Assembly: GCA_947650285.1 (NCBI GenBank)
Contig: CANTFL010000591.1
Span: forward strand, 1-64,000
From: Hyaloperonospora brassicae
Lineage: Eukaryota > Oomycota > Peronosporomycetes > Peronosporales > Peronosporaceae
Direction of reading: 5' to 3'
Length of the DNA: 64,000 bases
In this document: positions 44,973 through 54,935 of the stretch, in pieces
How the letters are laid out: each line of letters opens with the position of its first letter
How positions within the stretch are numbered: position 1 is the stretch's first letter
Notes under the pieces: model-generated
What the model saw: the letters and a program-made list of their open reading frames with translations, nothing else
Told to the model about the DNA's origin: nothing
Database searches by the model: none
Made by a program: the position numbers and the translations under genes

Positions 44973-45755
44973 TCACACTGGCACCGCAACGCTCGGTCCT
45001 CTGCTGCTGCTGCTGCTGCTGTTGTTGTTGTTGTCGTTGTTGTCGTTGTTGTTCGTGGGCTGGACGAGGTAGCGCCACCGACTCGCGAACCGCAGATTGT
45101 AGTACAGCAGTCCACAGGCACAGAGCACTGAGACGACCGTTGCAGCGACTGTCGACGTGACAAACACGATCCAGCTGCTCAAGGCAATGGCGACGAGGAA
45201 GAAGGACGCGGCCGTGCGGAACAGGTGGAACGCCAGCAGCCACTCGCGCTCGCACGTGGCGACCCACCACGTCGTGACCGGCGACCGCGTGTCGAGCTCG
45301 GCGGCCGAGAGGCGGCCGACTTCGCCCTCGAGCGTATGCACGACGAACCGCGTGATCGCCAGCAGCAGCAACGTGCACGTGAGCGTGCAGAGCAGCATGC
45401 AGAGGAACTCGAGGCAGCTGATCGTGCCGTAGAGCACAACGAGCAGAGCGCTCGTGTCGTCCTCGAGCGTGCGAATGTCCTGCAAGAAGCGCATCGAGAA
45501 GAACGAGAGTATGGCCGAGAGCTGCGAAATCGTCTGCAGCTGCTGCCGCCGCGCGTGCAACAGGCGCTTCTCGGACTCGAGTTTCGCCACGCGGCGCTCG
45601 CGCTCGACGTCGGCGCGCCGCCACTCGCTCTCGCGTCGGATCGCGTCTTCGCGCCACTGTTTCTCCTGCTCGCGATGCCGGCGGTCCTCTTCTCGCCATC
45701 GCGTGGCGTTCCGGACGTCGTACGAGGCAAACACGGCGTCGACAATCGCCGACAT
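44973..45755 (-). CDS. Orai-like channel subunit, paralogue B with altered pore
   Basis: Intronless, 260 residues from the ATG at 45755, which aligns with the start of paralogue A; an in-frame ATG at 45809 would add a Ser-rich stretch. It is collinear with A without gaps over the first 95 residues: the same N-terminal helix, then Ser-Gln-Leu-Ser-Ala-Ile-Leu-Ser-Phe-Phe and Phe-Leu-Gln-Asp-Ile-Arg. Pore positions differ: the filter Glu is Asp93, the conserved pore Gly is Phe85, and the gate position is Arg89. Four membrane segments are kept. The C-terminus ends in an Asn/Asp then Ser run encoded by TTG/CTG-type triplets. It is convergent with the aspartokinase gene, 136 bp apart, and forms an inverted pair with A around it. 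It could be a regulatory or inactive partner subunit, or a channel with changed selectivity. Confidence 0.8.
   Translation of the reverse strand: MSAIVDAVFASYDVRNATRWREEDRRHREQEKQWREDAIRRESEWRRADVERERRVAKLESEKRLLHARRQQLQTISQLSAILSFFSMRFLQDIRTLEDDTSALLVVLYGTISCLEFLCMLLCTLTCTLLLLAITRFVVHTLEGEVGRLSAAELDTRSPVTTWWVATCEREWLLAFHLFRTAASFFLVAIALSSWIVFVTSTVAATVVSVLCACGLLYYNLRFASRWRYLVQPTNNNDNNDNNNNSSSSSSRGPSVAVPV
45001..45051. repeat. CTG/TTG triplet repeat in the 3' coding end of Orai-like B
   Basis: About six CTG triplets are followed by TTG/TCG triplets. Read on the minus strand they encode the Asn/Asp and Ser runs at the C-terminus. Confidence 0.85.
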
Positions 45756-47397
45756 GCGATGATGGGAAGAAGAAGAGGAAGAAGAGGAAGAGGACGAAAA
45801 AGAGGACAAGTGGCGTTGTCACTGGCGCGCCACGAAGAGCTACGAATGGATACGTATTGGGGTGCTGCGTGAGACGCGACAGCCTTGGATACAGCATACC
45901 GGGCTGCAAAAGCGACTTAACTGAGAAAGAGCCAGTGCAGTGGACCATTGATGCGAGCGCAGGGTAGCTACCGACATATAGCTGGAAAGCGCAGAAGAGA
46001 CGCCGACTGGATGGCCTTTTTTCTTGTCACATGTTGCGGAAGTCCTTGTGAGCAAGAGAAAGGGGGAGGGGGCGACGGGTCTCGTCTGCCCTTGGTAGAT
46101 GGTGCACGACAAGCAACGCGGATAGACAGTGAGTGGTGTTACATGACATGGCGCGTCAAGCGGCACATGTCGTCGGTCGTTCATGAGAGGATACCCCACA
46201 GCAGTAGTAGCAGTTGCAGCAGCAGTTGCAGTGGTAAAGCAGTCTGCTTTTGCCACTGGTTGCACGCAGCTGGTGGGTGACAAACGCCGCACTTCCATGT
46301 CCTGTCAAGACATTGTCGTCGGTGCTATTCGCGCATGCTCAACGTCACGGACGTGCAGCTATTGCTCGTTGGTGGAGACTATGCGACGTTGTTGTTGTTG
46401 TTGCTGTTGCTGCTGCTAGCGGTGGTGAAAGCCCTTGCGCGGTTTCATGTATGAGCGGCACTACAAAACGCTCGACCTCATTGGAAGGAGACCGCGTTAT
46501 GGGCGCAAACGAGCGACGCGGATTCGGTGCATGCGCTTCGTCGTGGCACATCGAGATGTTTGTTTGCTCTAGTAGAAGACAAGCACCAAACACGTCTCCA
46601 GACGGTCCGTTGCTCCTTTCGTCGGCTACGTTGAGACCCGTATGAAAGTCGCTCCTGTCATCCAGTCAGCCGCGTCGTACTGTGCCGAAAGCGGAACGAC
46701 TCTCGTGTCCCATCATCACGACGGCGAAAGTTGACGGCTTCGGTGTTCGATGGGTGCGTGGATATACTCACTGCCTTCAATCGACCGCGAGCGACCGCCG
46801 ACATCATCGACTTGCTGCTCGATTGTACAAACGGTAGCGGGATACATCTTGTCAAACGGTGGCTTCTTCGCGCGGCAGTGCTATCGCTCATTCTGTCTGG
46901 CAGTCTGTCTGTCCATCTATCTATCTGTCAGAGGATAAGTGCGATGGAGTGAGCCCGACTCGATCTCGATGCGGCAACAATCCATCACGTCTGTCTGATC
47001 CTCCTCCTTCTCCTCCTCATCGAGAGGCCGTGAACCTGCGACTTACGTAGGGCGTTTGCACACAGAGACAGGTCCGTCGGCGTCTTGTCCACCGTAGGTA
47101 GCGCTTCGTCTGTACCCATCACCCATCGACCGTGGCCACGACTGACTGTGTGTAGCATCGCTGACCTCAAGTAAGTAGCGTCATCGCGCCGTCATCCACG
47201 ACGATCCGCCTGCCTCGGGGACGGCCTCCGACTGCAATCGTGACAGACCCTCCCACATCCTCCATCCGACCTCGACGTGGGATTTGCGACGTGGCGACGA
47301 AAGGACACACGCGACCACTTCAACTCGACCAACAACAACAACGACAGCCAACAAACAAACAAACAAACAAACGCACACACACTCTCTCTCTATCACT

Positions 47398-47450
<53 letters not shown>

Positions 47451-47714
47451 CACTACTGTACGGAAGTTGAGGTTGTCAGCTCTTCGACCACATCGAAAGT
47501 GCCACTTTCAACTGCTTTGTGCCCCACTCGCCGCCACTTGTCGCGTCGTGAAGTTGTCGTACCTGTTGACCACTTTCGGCTGTGCTTCAGTCTCGAATCG
47601 GCGCTCTCGGACCGACCACTTGACCGCTCACTTGCCCACAAGAGCGTCAACGTACCCGATACTTTCAGAGCCCAATCGCTCCACACATAGCAACGCACCC
47701 ATCCGGCGCTCCTC
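45756..47714. other. Gene-poor divergent region, Orai-like B and DUF1765-like gene
   Basis: About 2 kb with short overlapping frames but no recognised family. It contains GAA-type triplets near 45765-45810 (which would be Ser codons of a longer paralogue B), CTG-type repeats at 46200-46235 and 46385-46420, an AAC run near 47330-47370 and a long CT run at 47404-47446. Promoters of both flanking genes must lie here. Confidence 0.45.
47404..47446. repeat. CT dinucleotide microsatellite
   Basis: About 21 CT units, essentially perfect, about 270 bp upstream of the DUF1765-like start codon. Confidence 0.95.
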
Positions 47715-50315
47715 ATGACCTCCGACGGTCGCGTCTCCCGAGTCGTTGCTCGACTACTGCGTCCATTCCAGCGCGACAGTCCGTCACCAAAGCACTCGGC
47801 CACTGCCTCGTCGCGCCCCACGAGCTGCTCCCTCTCCTTCTCGTCCCGAAGCAGCACCAGCAATAGCAATAGCAATAGCAATAGCAGTAGCAGTAGCAGT
47901 ACGACCTCTCCACCTCCTCGTCGTCGCCCCACGACCGCAATTCGCGTCGTGTTTCCGCTCAAGCTCAGCGCCAATGGCGTCCCCGAGACGGTCCTGATGC
48001 CGCCCGCGTTCTTCCGCTACCTCCGCACGATCGTCGAGCAGACCGTTGCGCTGTCTGCGGGCCACAGCGCCGCCACGCGCGCCAGTCATCGCACCAGTCG
48101 GGACACGTGCACCCGCACGCGTCGCGAGTGGCGCTGGCGACGCGAGTACCGCACGAAAACGCTCGAGAAGCTTTTGGCCGTGCTGACCGAAGACAGCCGC
48201 GACGGCGACGGGTTCGCCAGCGCCCTCGGTCGCCGGCCGGCCAAACCCGTGCCCCTGGCGAGCGCTGTGCAAGCGCTGCTGCAGCTCTGGAAGTGCTGTC
48301 TCCGGATCCTCAACGTGCTGGCGCAGGACGACAGTGAGGGGCCGTTTCCCGCTGGCTCGCGGCACACGATCGCCCACGGCATTGACGCCACTACTGCTGC
48401 TGCTTTTGCCGTGCGCGATAAGCGGCGGCAGCTCCAGCAGACAGTGTTGACGGTCCTGGCACTCGTCGTCCGACGCCAGGAGCTCGACGCGCTGTTTGTT
48501 GCTGTCGGCCACGGCGGCTGCCCGTCCCATAAACCCATTGGCGACGACGTCGTCGGACCGCAACGTCGTCGTCGTCGGTCCGTGTCGCGCGCGGCCCGAC
48601 GGCGGTCGTGGAGCAGCTCGAGCAGCTCCAATGCTGCGACAAACAAACGCACGTCGCTCTCGTCGACGCTATTGCGGCCGTGTGCCGCGCGTCCGAGCGC
48701 GCGGACCGACCTGCGGCTCTGCGACTCGGTGCACCGGTTGCTGGAGCTCCATCAGCTGACGCTGCCGTACGCGTTCGACGCTGTTCAGAGCGCTTTGGCG
48801 TTGCCCACGCCGTGTGGAGAGCTGCAGCAGGACTTATTGGCAGCTCTGGTCGCGACGAGTTACACGCGCGTGCCGCAGCTCCGCAGCCATATGCTCGACC
48901 ACCTGCGCACCCGCGTGCCACTTGCCGCCGGGTGCAGCGCCCGGTCGCTGTCGGGCTCGTTCGTGGACTCGCGCGGGCGGTCGGCGTGCGAAGCCCAGCG
49001 GCGCTATACGCCGTACGACTGGCACACGCGCACGTATCCGCAGTGCCTCGAGGTCCTCCAGGCAGTGAATCGAGACGACCGGTGGGCGCCCGTGGCCGAC
49101 CTGTTGACGCGTCTCATGGCCGACGCCGACGGCTGTCGGTGGACATTGGCGCAGCTCTTGGAACAGCTCACGGGGCCGCAGGTCACGGGACGCACCGACT
49201 GGAAGGGGCTCCCGGGGGCAGCAGTGCTCCACGACGCGTCGCTCGAGTTGGCTCTGCGCCTGTACCAGCGCGAGCTGCAGCAGTGTGCACCTGCGGAACC
49301 GGACGCGTTGGCGGCGGCCGAGGACCGAGCGGCCGACGAAAGTGCGTCGACTGGCAAAGCCGACCAAGACGCAGTCGCGGCGCTGAAGCCCGCGGCCTAC
49401 TTTATGGACCAAGTGACTGCGATGATGCACGAGAACGTCGCGTTCCTGCACGACTACGTGACGGCGCTCTTCCAGGCGACCAACTACGTCGTGCCGCACC
49501 ACGTTGCGCTGTGCTTGCAGTACGTGGACCAGCTCATGCACGCGTTCCCTGCGTTCTTTGCCAATGCGTCCACGGCTTCGTCGTCGTCGCCGTCGCCGTC
49601 GTCTTTGCCACTGACCGACGTGGCGACGATCCATTCCGCGACGGCCCACGTTTTGCCGCGTCAACAGTCGTGTGCCGACGGCGAGACGCTGCGCTACGTG
49701 TTTTCCTGTCTGCTCGAGTCGGAGCACTTTGAGATCCTCAAAGCGACGGAACTGTTTCTGCTGCAGCGCTTTACGGGCCTGTCGCGCGCGGTGCAACGCG
49801 AGCTCATTGACGTGTTTGCCGCCCACTTTCCGCGGCTCTTTCTGCATTGGAACCACGACGTCCGGTATTGCTACCACCACATGTTGCTCTACTTGACGTA
49901 CCCGGGCAATCGACTGGTGCTCGGGGCCAAGTCGGACGAAGCGCTCATGGGGGCCAAAGCGGCCTGGCTCTTTGAGATCCCCGGCCTCGTGCGCCACGAG
50001 AGCAGCGCCAACTGGGACGCGTTCGACGAGCCACTGTATCAACTGGTCACGCGGTACGTGCACTTGAGTAAACGTCGGGCGCAGCCGCCAGGACAGACGC
50101 ACGCGCCGTCCACGTGGGTCGACGCCGTCTCGGACGACATTCTCCAGCGCGCCATGAGCGAGTACAAGACCCACGTGGGCAAATACTTTGGCCTCGCGCA
50201 GCAGATTTCCATGCACCGGCGCGTGCCGACGCCCGTGTTCTCCGTCAGTACGGGCGAAACGGCGACAGTGGATGTTGACGCCGACAGGCTGTGCACGTCT
50301 GCAATCTTAGCGTGA
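47715..50315 (+). CDS. Large conserved protein, DUF1765/UPF0592-like
   Basis: Single exon, 866 residues. The N-terminal 75 residues are Ser/Arg-rich with an Asn-Ser run from AGCAAT repeats; residues 270-320 are a second basic Ser/Arg linker. The rest is helical: Tyr-Phe-Met-Asp-Gln-Val-Thr-Ala-Met-Met-His-Glu-Asn-Val near 560, Phe-Glu-Ile-Leu-Lys-Ala-Thr-Glu-Leu-Phe-Leu-Leu near 674, and Phe-Leu-His-Trp-Asn-His-Asp-Val-Arg-Tyr-Cys-Tyr-His-His-Met-Leu-Leu near 711. The last is like the Leu-Phe-x-His-Trp-x-x-x-Val-Arg-x-x-Phe pattern of DUF1765. That family is known from fungi and oomycetes and has no firm function. The assignment is from memory of the pattern and is tentative. No signal peptide or obvious membrane helix is seen. 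The first ATG was used. Confidence 0.65.
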   Translation: MTSDGRVSRVVARLLRPFQRDSPSPKHSATASSRPTSCSLSFSSRSSTSNSNSNSNSSSSSSTTSPPPRRRPTTAIRVVFPLKLSANGVPETVLMPPAFFRYLRTIVEQTVALSAGHSAATRASHRTSRDTCTRTRREWRWRREYRTKTLEKLLAVLTEDSRDGDGFASALGRRPAKPVPLASAVQALLQLWKCCLRILNVLAQDDSEGPFPAGSRHTIAHGIDATTAAAFAVRDKRRQLQQTVLTVLALVVRRQELDALFVAVGHGGCPSHKPIGDDVVGPQRRRRRSVSRAARRRSWSSSSSSNAATNKRTSLSSTLLRPCAARPSARTDLRLCDSVHRLLELHQLTLPYAFDAVQSALALPTPCGELQQDLLAALVATSYTRVPQLRSHMLDHLRTRVPLAAGCSARSLSGSFVDSRGRSACEAQRRYTPYDWHTRTYPQCLEVLQAVNRDDRWAPVADLLTRLMADADGCRWTLAQLLEQLTGPQVTGRTDWKGLPGAAVLHDASLELALRLYQRELQQCAPAEPDALAAAEDRAADESASTGKADQDAVAALKPAAYFMDQVTAMMHENVAFLHDYVTALFQATNYVVPHHVALCLQYVDQLMHAFPAFFANASTASSSSPSPSSLPLTDVATIHSATAHVLPRQQSCADGETLRYVFSCLLESEHFEILKATELFLLQRFTGLSRAVQRELIDVFAAHFPRLFLHWNHDVRYCYHHMLLYLTYPGNRLVLGAKSDEALMGAKAAWLFEIPGLVRHESSANWDAFDEPLYQLVTRYVHLSKRRAQPPGQTHAPSTWVDAVSDDILQRAMSEYKTHVGKYFGLAQQISMHRRVPTPVFSVSTGETATVDVDADRLCTSAILA

Positions 50316-50584
50316 GACACGCGGCTGGTGAAGTTTACGTGGCCACGAGGAGCGACGACGTCGTGGCCAACATGGCAACAACTGCTACTATACCTACTGA
50401 CACTATAACTACTGTACTAGTATTGACACTACTGCGACTACTACTGCTGCTCGAAGCTGTGCGAAACGAGTGGCCACTACTGACTGCGTCTGTTGATGGA
50501 GCTGCGCCCGCTTGGCAGTAGTCCATTGCTACGGCCACGTGCTTTGTACCACATCTTGAAGAAGAGGAGAAGGAAAACGAGTCG

Positions 50585-51503
50585 ATGCTCACGATCGTCA
50601 TGCGCCGACATTTCTCCACCGGTCGCCGCGTCTTGTGCTCGCTCCAAGAGCTGCAGAACCTCAACGGCCGAGGGCTCAAGTTTCCCGTGCAATTTCCAGA
50701 GCAGCAGTCGCAATTGAGGGAGGCAGAGCCAGCAACGACTGTACAAAGGGCTCGACGACGAGACGCCCTGGCAACTGGTTTCGTGTTTTGGAGTCAAGAG
50801 ACGCAGCAGCCCCGTGCGTTCCTCAACAGGTTCGCCGCTTCGTACCGAGTGACGCGCACTCGCGCGGCACCACCAGTCGACGAAGAAGTGACGTTGATGG
50901 TCTGCTGACGCTTTTGCGCACCTGTGGTCGTTGATAGGTGTCCCCACGCGCTGTTGGAACTCGACTGGGACGACAGCGACTTTTTCTGCGAAGGGTTTCT
51001 CTTCTGCAAAGCCCACGCGGCGTTTTTCGATCCCGACACGGGCGTTTGTCTTCGAGGGCCGACGTCGTCGCGCAAACCGCTGAGTGTGCGTGTGTGTGCA
51101 CGTGTGTGTGTGTGTTCTTCCAAAGGCGTGACGGCGTATACCCACTTGCCATAACTCATGTCGTGCGACTGCTGTCTACGTTTTGTGGGATGTGGAAACG
51201 TGCGGACAGAATCTCAATGCGCTTCACGTGGCAATTGACGGGGAAGACATTGTGCTACTGACGGAGGCGGCGCAACAAGGCAGCGATCCCTCGCTTGCAA
51301 CGTCGGCGGCTTTGTCTGGTCCAGCCGACCTGGCGGCTTACAAGCGCGAGAAACAACGAGAACTTGCAAACGCACTGTCGAAGCGATCAGAGGCGGCCTC
51401 GGACGTCGAAGCGATGCAGCATCAACTGCATGAAAAGACAATGGCGCGGCTAAAGCGGTACGAGCAGATCGACGACGCACGAGCTCGTGAAAAGTGCGTG
51501 TGA
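50585..51503 (+). CDS. Rieske [2Fe-2S] domain protein with C-terminal helix
   Basis: Inferred CDS is join(50585..50829, 50938..51085, 51210..51503), 228 residues. Splicing of intron 1 joins Phe-Leu-Asn-Arg to Cys-Pro-His-Ala-Leu-Leu-Glu-Leu-Asp-Trp. The cluster ligands are Cys83-x-His85 and Cys105-x-x-His108 (Phe-Cys-Lys-Ala-His), then Asp-Pro-Asp-Thr-Gly-Val-Cys-x-x-Gly-Pro. This is the pattern of the stand-alone Rieske proteins common in proteobacteria. The N-terminus (Met-Arg-Arg-His-Phe-Ser-Thr-Gly-Arg-Arg after an upstream Met) looks like a mitochondrial presequence. Residues about 165-225 form a charged helix. Intron 2 has donor GTGCGT and a CAG acceptor that restores Asn-Leu-Asn-Ala-Leu-His-Val-Ala. 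Intron 1 has an unusual GTTCGC donor. A GTGCGT donor at the end may lead to more exons downstream (to about 51740). Confidence 0.75.
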
Positions 51504-54353
51504 GCAATCGATAAGAAGCGCTCGATGCATTGTGTTCACGCGGTGGCAGCAACGTGAGCCTATGGAGACTAAGTACATCGGCACGAATGGTTCGAGCGGA
51601 CAGTGCTGCGAGTGCAGGACGTTGTCCGTCGGCGACATGGAAGCTGCAATACAGTCGTTGGTAAGGACAGAAGAGCAGGTCCTAAAGCTCGTCTTCTGAT
51701 CGAAGATATCAATGCATGCCGAGAAAACGGATTAGGTGCGTGTCGGATCTTCACGTGCCGACTTTAGGTGGGTTGGAAGTGGCAGCTGGTGGATGGACAG
51801 GGCGTTGTGCAGTGTGAGCATTGGCGTCATCCAATCCAGTCCGAGTCGCACTTGTCATCTATGAAGAACGGAACACCGACGGACTTCTCTGCGCTTCGCA
51901 CAGAGGCAGACACAGCCACAGACGCACAAACAGTAGTAGTCTTCTTACCGTCTTGACAATTGACGGAAGAGTCGCTGCTTGTTTAGCTGCTGCTGGTGGT
52001 AACGCTACTACTGCTGCGGCTGTTGCTAGTAATGGTGGCCCTAATGTCGCAGCACGAACGGTATTCGACCTTTGCTGTCACCTCGCGACGCCCCGCTCCC
52101 GAATGGCTTTGCCTCTCGAACTTGCACTCATTCCACGATGTTGCCGTCAGACCTGACCTCTCACCTCTGACGGACTGACTGACGGACTGACTGATTGATT
52201 GATTGCCCGAACAATCCACGCGGGCAGCCACGAACAGCCCATCAGAGCGACCAGACGCTTCGACACACGCACACGCACGTAGAGCGTACAGCGATTGCCA
52301 AACCCGAGCAGTCGCGACAAAATCTGATGTGAGATCGCTTCGCCCACTGCTTTAGAAGCCACGCGACTGGTTCTTTGCACCACGCGGCTGAACCGTCCGC
52401 GGCTTCTTCAGGTGATCCGTTCTGGTTCATATTGAGCTCCATCTGCCAAGAACATTTGTGGACCGAGCGGAACTCGGCGGTCTTTAGAGGAGCCGTGACT
52501 ACTCCATCCGCAAGTGTCCAAATGTACTGGACACGCGGTGTTCGCCAGCTACGGGCAATTGCAATACGCGAGCATCGAGCCGCGGCTACGGCCGTACGAG
52601 GGGCCCGACTTCATGCCTGTCTTGAACTTCTGATTCAAGAGCCCCGTGGACACCCGCCCTACGCGGGTGTCAGCCACGATCCGCTGCCGCGACCGGCGCT
52701 CATATCCTGGCTCAGGATTTTTCAGACCTCTTGTCCACATTAAATATGTCAATAGATGATCATGAAACTCCTCCTCCTTCTTCAGGTGATCCGAGAGAGA
52801 GAGAGGCAGACCAGTCTACTCAACTGTTTAAGGGTGCAAGATGTCTGTCAAGATCCTAAGCCCGGACGGCAACGCCGGTGCTCATACGAGTCCGGTGCGC
52901 GACTTCTCGACGTGGAGTGCGATCACTGAAGTGACTGCACGGCGTGGGGAACGCCACTTCGCCGTAGTTTCTCCCCGAAGAGCTCATGTATCTGCGATGG
53001 TGGCTCCCATCGGTCCACTGCGCCCACACCTGAGACTGCGAGTGCAGCTTGCTCGAGGCCGACCTTAGACCCCGTCGGCCCCCCGAGGGGAGGAGGAGCA
53101 TCTCCGACGTGGCCGCCATCGAAGGGGCAAGAAAAGACTGGCGTGAGCTGAACCGTGAAAATTTGGGAATCGACTTGTTCTGGTGATCACGTCGTCTCCG
53201 GCATTGGTCGTGTTGCAAAACTCACCCGACATTCCCTCCATCGCATCGTTTAGCAATGAACTGCTCACTGACCTTTGACTACAATGAGCAGTCAATCGGT
53301 CGAGACGTGACTTGTAGCGTGAGTAGGTGGGCTCGTGCAGCGAGAGCGAGAGAGAGAGAGACTAATGGACGACAGTCTGAAGCCCCATCGATGCCCACAA
53401 TCGCGACCTATGCGTATCAGTGCTGTCAACTACACCCGACGACTGCCTCTTCTCCTTCTCCATCTTCTTCTGTCTTCCACGCGCGTCAACGCATTCTGAT
53501 CCTTCAAAGCCCCTTCTGCCGTCAACGAGTCACGAGCCCTTTGCCGCTGCACGATTGCTCCGAGCTGAGCCTTTGCCACGACGTCGCTGTAGCACGTCGC
53601 CCATACCTCTAGCTAGTCGACCGTAGCTACTGCACCACTGCGACGCAATATCCACTTTTTTCGCAGTACCTTAAGCCCTCTGCAGCGTCTCCCGTCCGTG
53701 GGGCAGAGCGCTCGTCTATCAAGACCTGACCAGGTCCGTCACGACGTAGGAACGGGCGTAGTCGCGTTCCCATGAACACTTCGTACAGTATGGCAAACAA
53801 CGACCAGAACGCTTTTGGCCCCAAAATCGCTTTGAAATGCACTCGTGTGTGCCAACGCACGGACACTGCAACAACCTGAGACCTCTTTTTTCGCAAACTC
53901 TTTCGTCACGATAGCAGTAGGGGCAGTCCAACGTGCCTTGGACGCATACGTAGCTCCCAGTCTGTCTAAACGAACGCAGGCCGTGGCCACGCCGTGGGTG
54001 AGCAGGCAACAAATCGGGCCTTGGGCTCCCGAGCTCAGCTTGAGCTTCGGCCGTTTAGGGACAACGTCGTGCGGATGAAAGCTGGTCGGGCAAAGCTGCT
54101 CTCGAGACAGTGTGTTGTTGATACAAGAGACAAGACGCGCTCACCTCGCGACAGGTGCTGCTGCTGCTGACCCCATCGGCTGGGACCGTTTGTGCTTCCG
54201 GAGGGGGCACCCAACGTGGTTGAATACACGCGGAGGTGTGTGTGTGTGTGTGACACGTCTTATCAGTCCGTCCATCCGTTCCTTCGAGGCATTCAGCAAT
54301 TCGCGTCCAGGCAGACACGTCTTTGCGTCCGTCGTCCACTCCCTTTGACGCCA
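51504..54353. other. Gene-poor stretch with LINE tail fragment
   Basis: Apart from a LINE fragment at 52375-52743, this holds only short frames. The first 240 bp may contain a further exon of the Rieske gene. TGA/CTGACGGA-type repeats lie at 52160-52205 and a GA run at 52793-52806. The region up to 54353 contains the promoter of the effector candidate; a TCAGTCC Inr-like match is at 54263-54269. Confidence 0.45.
52375..52743 (+). pseudogene. LINE ORF2 C-terminal fragment (second family)
   Basis: A 122-residue frame reads Ile-Cys-Gln-Glu-His-Leu-Trp-Thr-Glu-Arg-Asn-Ser-Ala-Val-Phe-Arg, the typical segment after the zf-RVT region of oomycete non-LTR elements, then an Arg-rich helix. The upstream RT is absent, so this is a 5'-truncated or decayed copy. 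Its sequence is unlike the tail of the large LINE in this window, so it belongs to another family. Confidence 0.6.
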
Positions 54354-54935
54354 ATGCAGTCCCCCGGGAAGCTCTTGTCCACGCTGTCAGTCGCGCTTCT
54401 TGTCCTGGCCAACGTCTTGTCAGCCGATACGCCACCGACGCTCACGTCTCCTTCTTCTCCTTCTTCTTCTTCTCTGCGGTCGAATGGAATTGACGCCGAG
54501 ACTTCGCCAGTGCTCAAGGACAAGAGGATCGTCGAAAAGCACTCGAAACTCGACGATGAGAGACTGTTGGCGGCGTACTATGGTAAGGTGATCTTGCACC
54601 CGTATTTACATCACCTGAACAAGGACCCGCCGCACCCGAAGCCGCCGATGCTCTCTCGATCGCGATACGAGGCGCAACAGGCACTTTTGAAGCTCGGAGG
54701 CGTGCGCGAGGACCAGCCGTTTGAAACATGGATCACGAGGTTTATAAGCGGCAACAAGAAGGTGCAGACGCCTGTGTTCCAGCACTGGGTTGCGAACGAA
54801 TTGTCGCCCGAAGAACTTGCCGAGTTGCTCGAGAAAGCAGGGAAGAGCCATCAGCACTACGCTGGCTCCAAGCGCATGGTGGCAAAGTACCGCCGCTACC
54901 GCAACGCACCTGCCGCGCGCAGCAAATCCCAATAA
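54354..54935 (+). CDS. Secreted WY-domain-like effector candidate without RXLR
   Basis: 193 residues. The start at 54354 was chosen because it opens a good signal peptide (residues 1 to about 24, hydrophobic core Leu-Ser-Val-Ala-Leu-Leu-Val-Leu-Ala). A Ser/Pro/Thr linker follows, then Lys-Leu-Asp-Asp-Glu-Arg at 65-70, which resembles the acidic dEER motif; no Arg-x-Leu-Arg precedes it. The C-terminal half is helical, with Phe-Glu-Thr-Trp126-Ile-Thr-Arg-Phe, Phe-Gln-His-Trp145-Val and Tyr169, the spacing of aromatic residues expected of WY-type effector folds. Proteins of this type enter host cells or act at haustoria. The frame upstream is open to 54192 but adds an unlikely N-terminus. It is intronless and sits between gene-poor stretches. 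Family assignment is by pattern only. Confidence 0.6.
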   Translation: MQSPGKLLSTLSVALLVLANVLSADTPPTLTSPSSPSSSSLRSNGIDAETSPVLKDKRIVEKHSKLDDERLLAAYYGKVILHPYLHHLNKDPPHPKPPMLSRSRYEAQQALLKLGGVREDQPFETWITRFISGNKKVQTPVFQHWVANELSPEELAELLEKAGKSHQHYAGSKRMVAKYRRYRNAPAARSKSQ

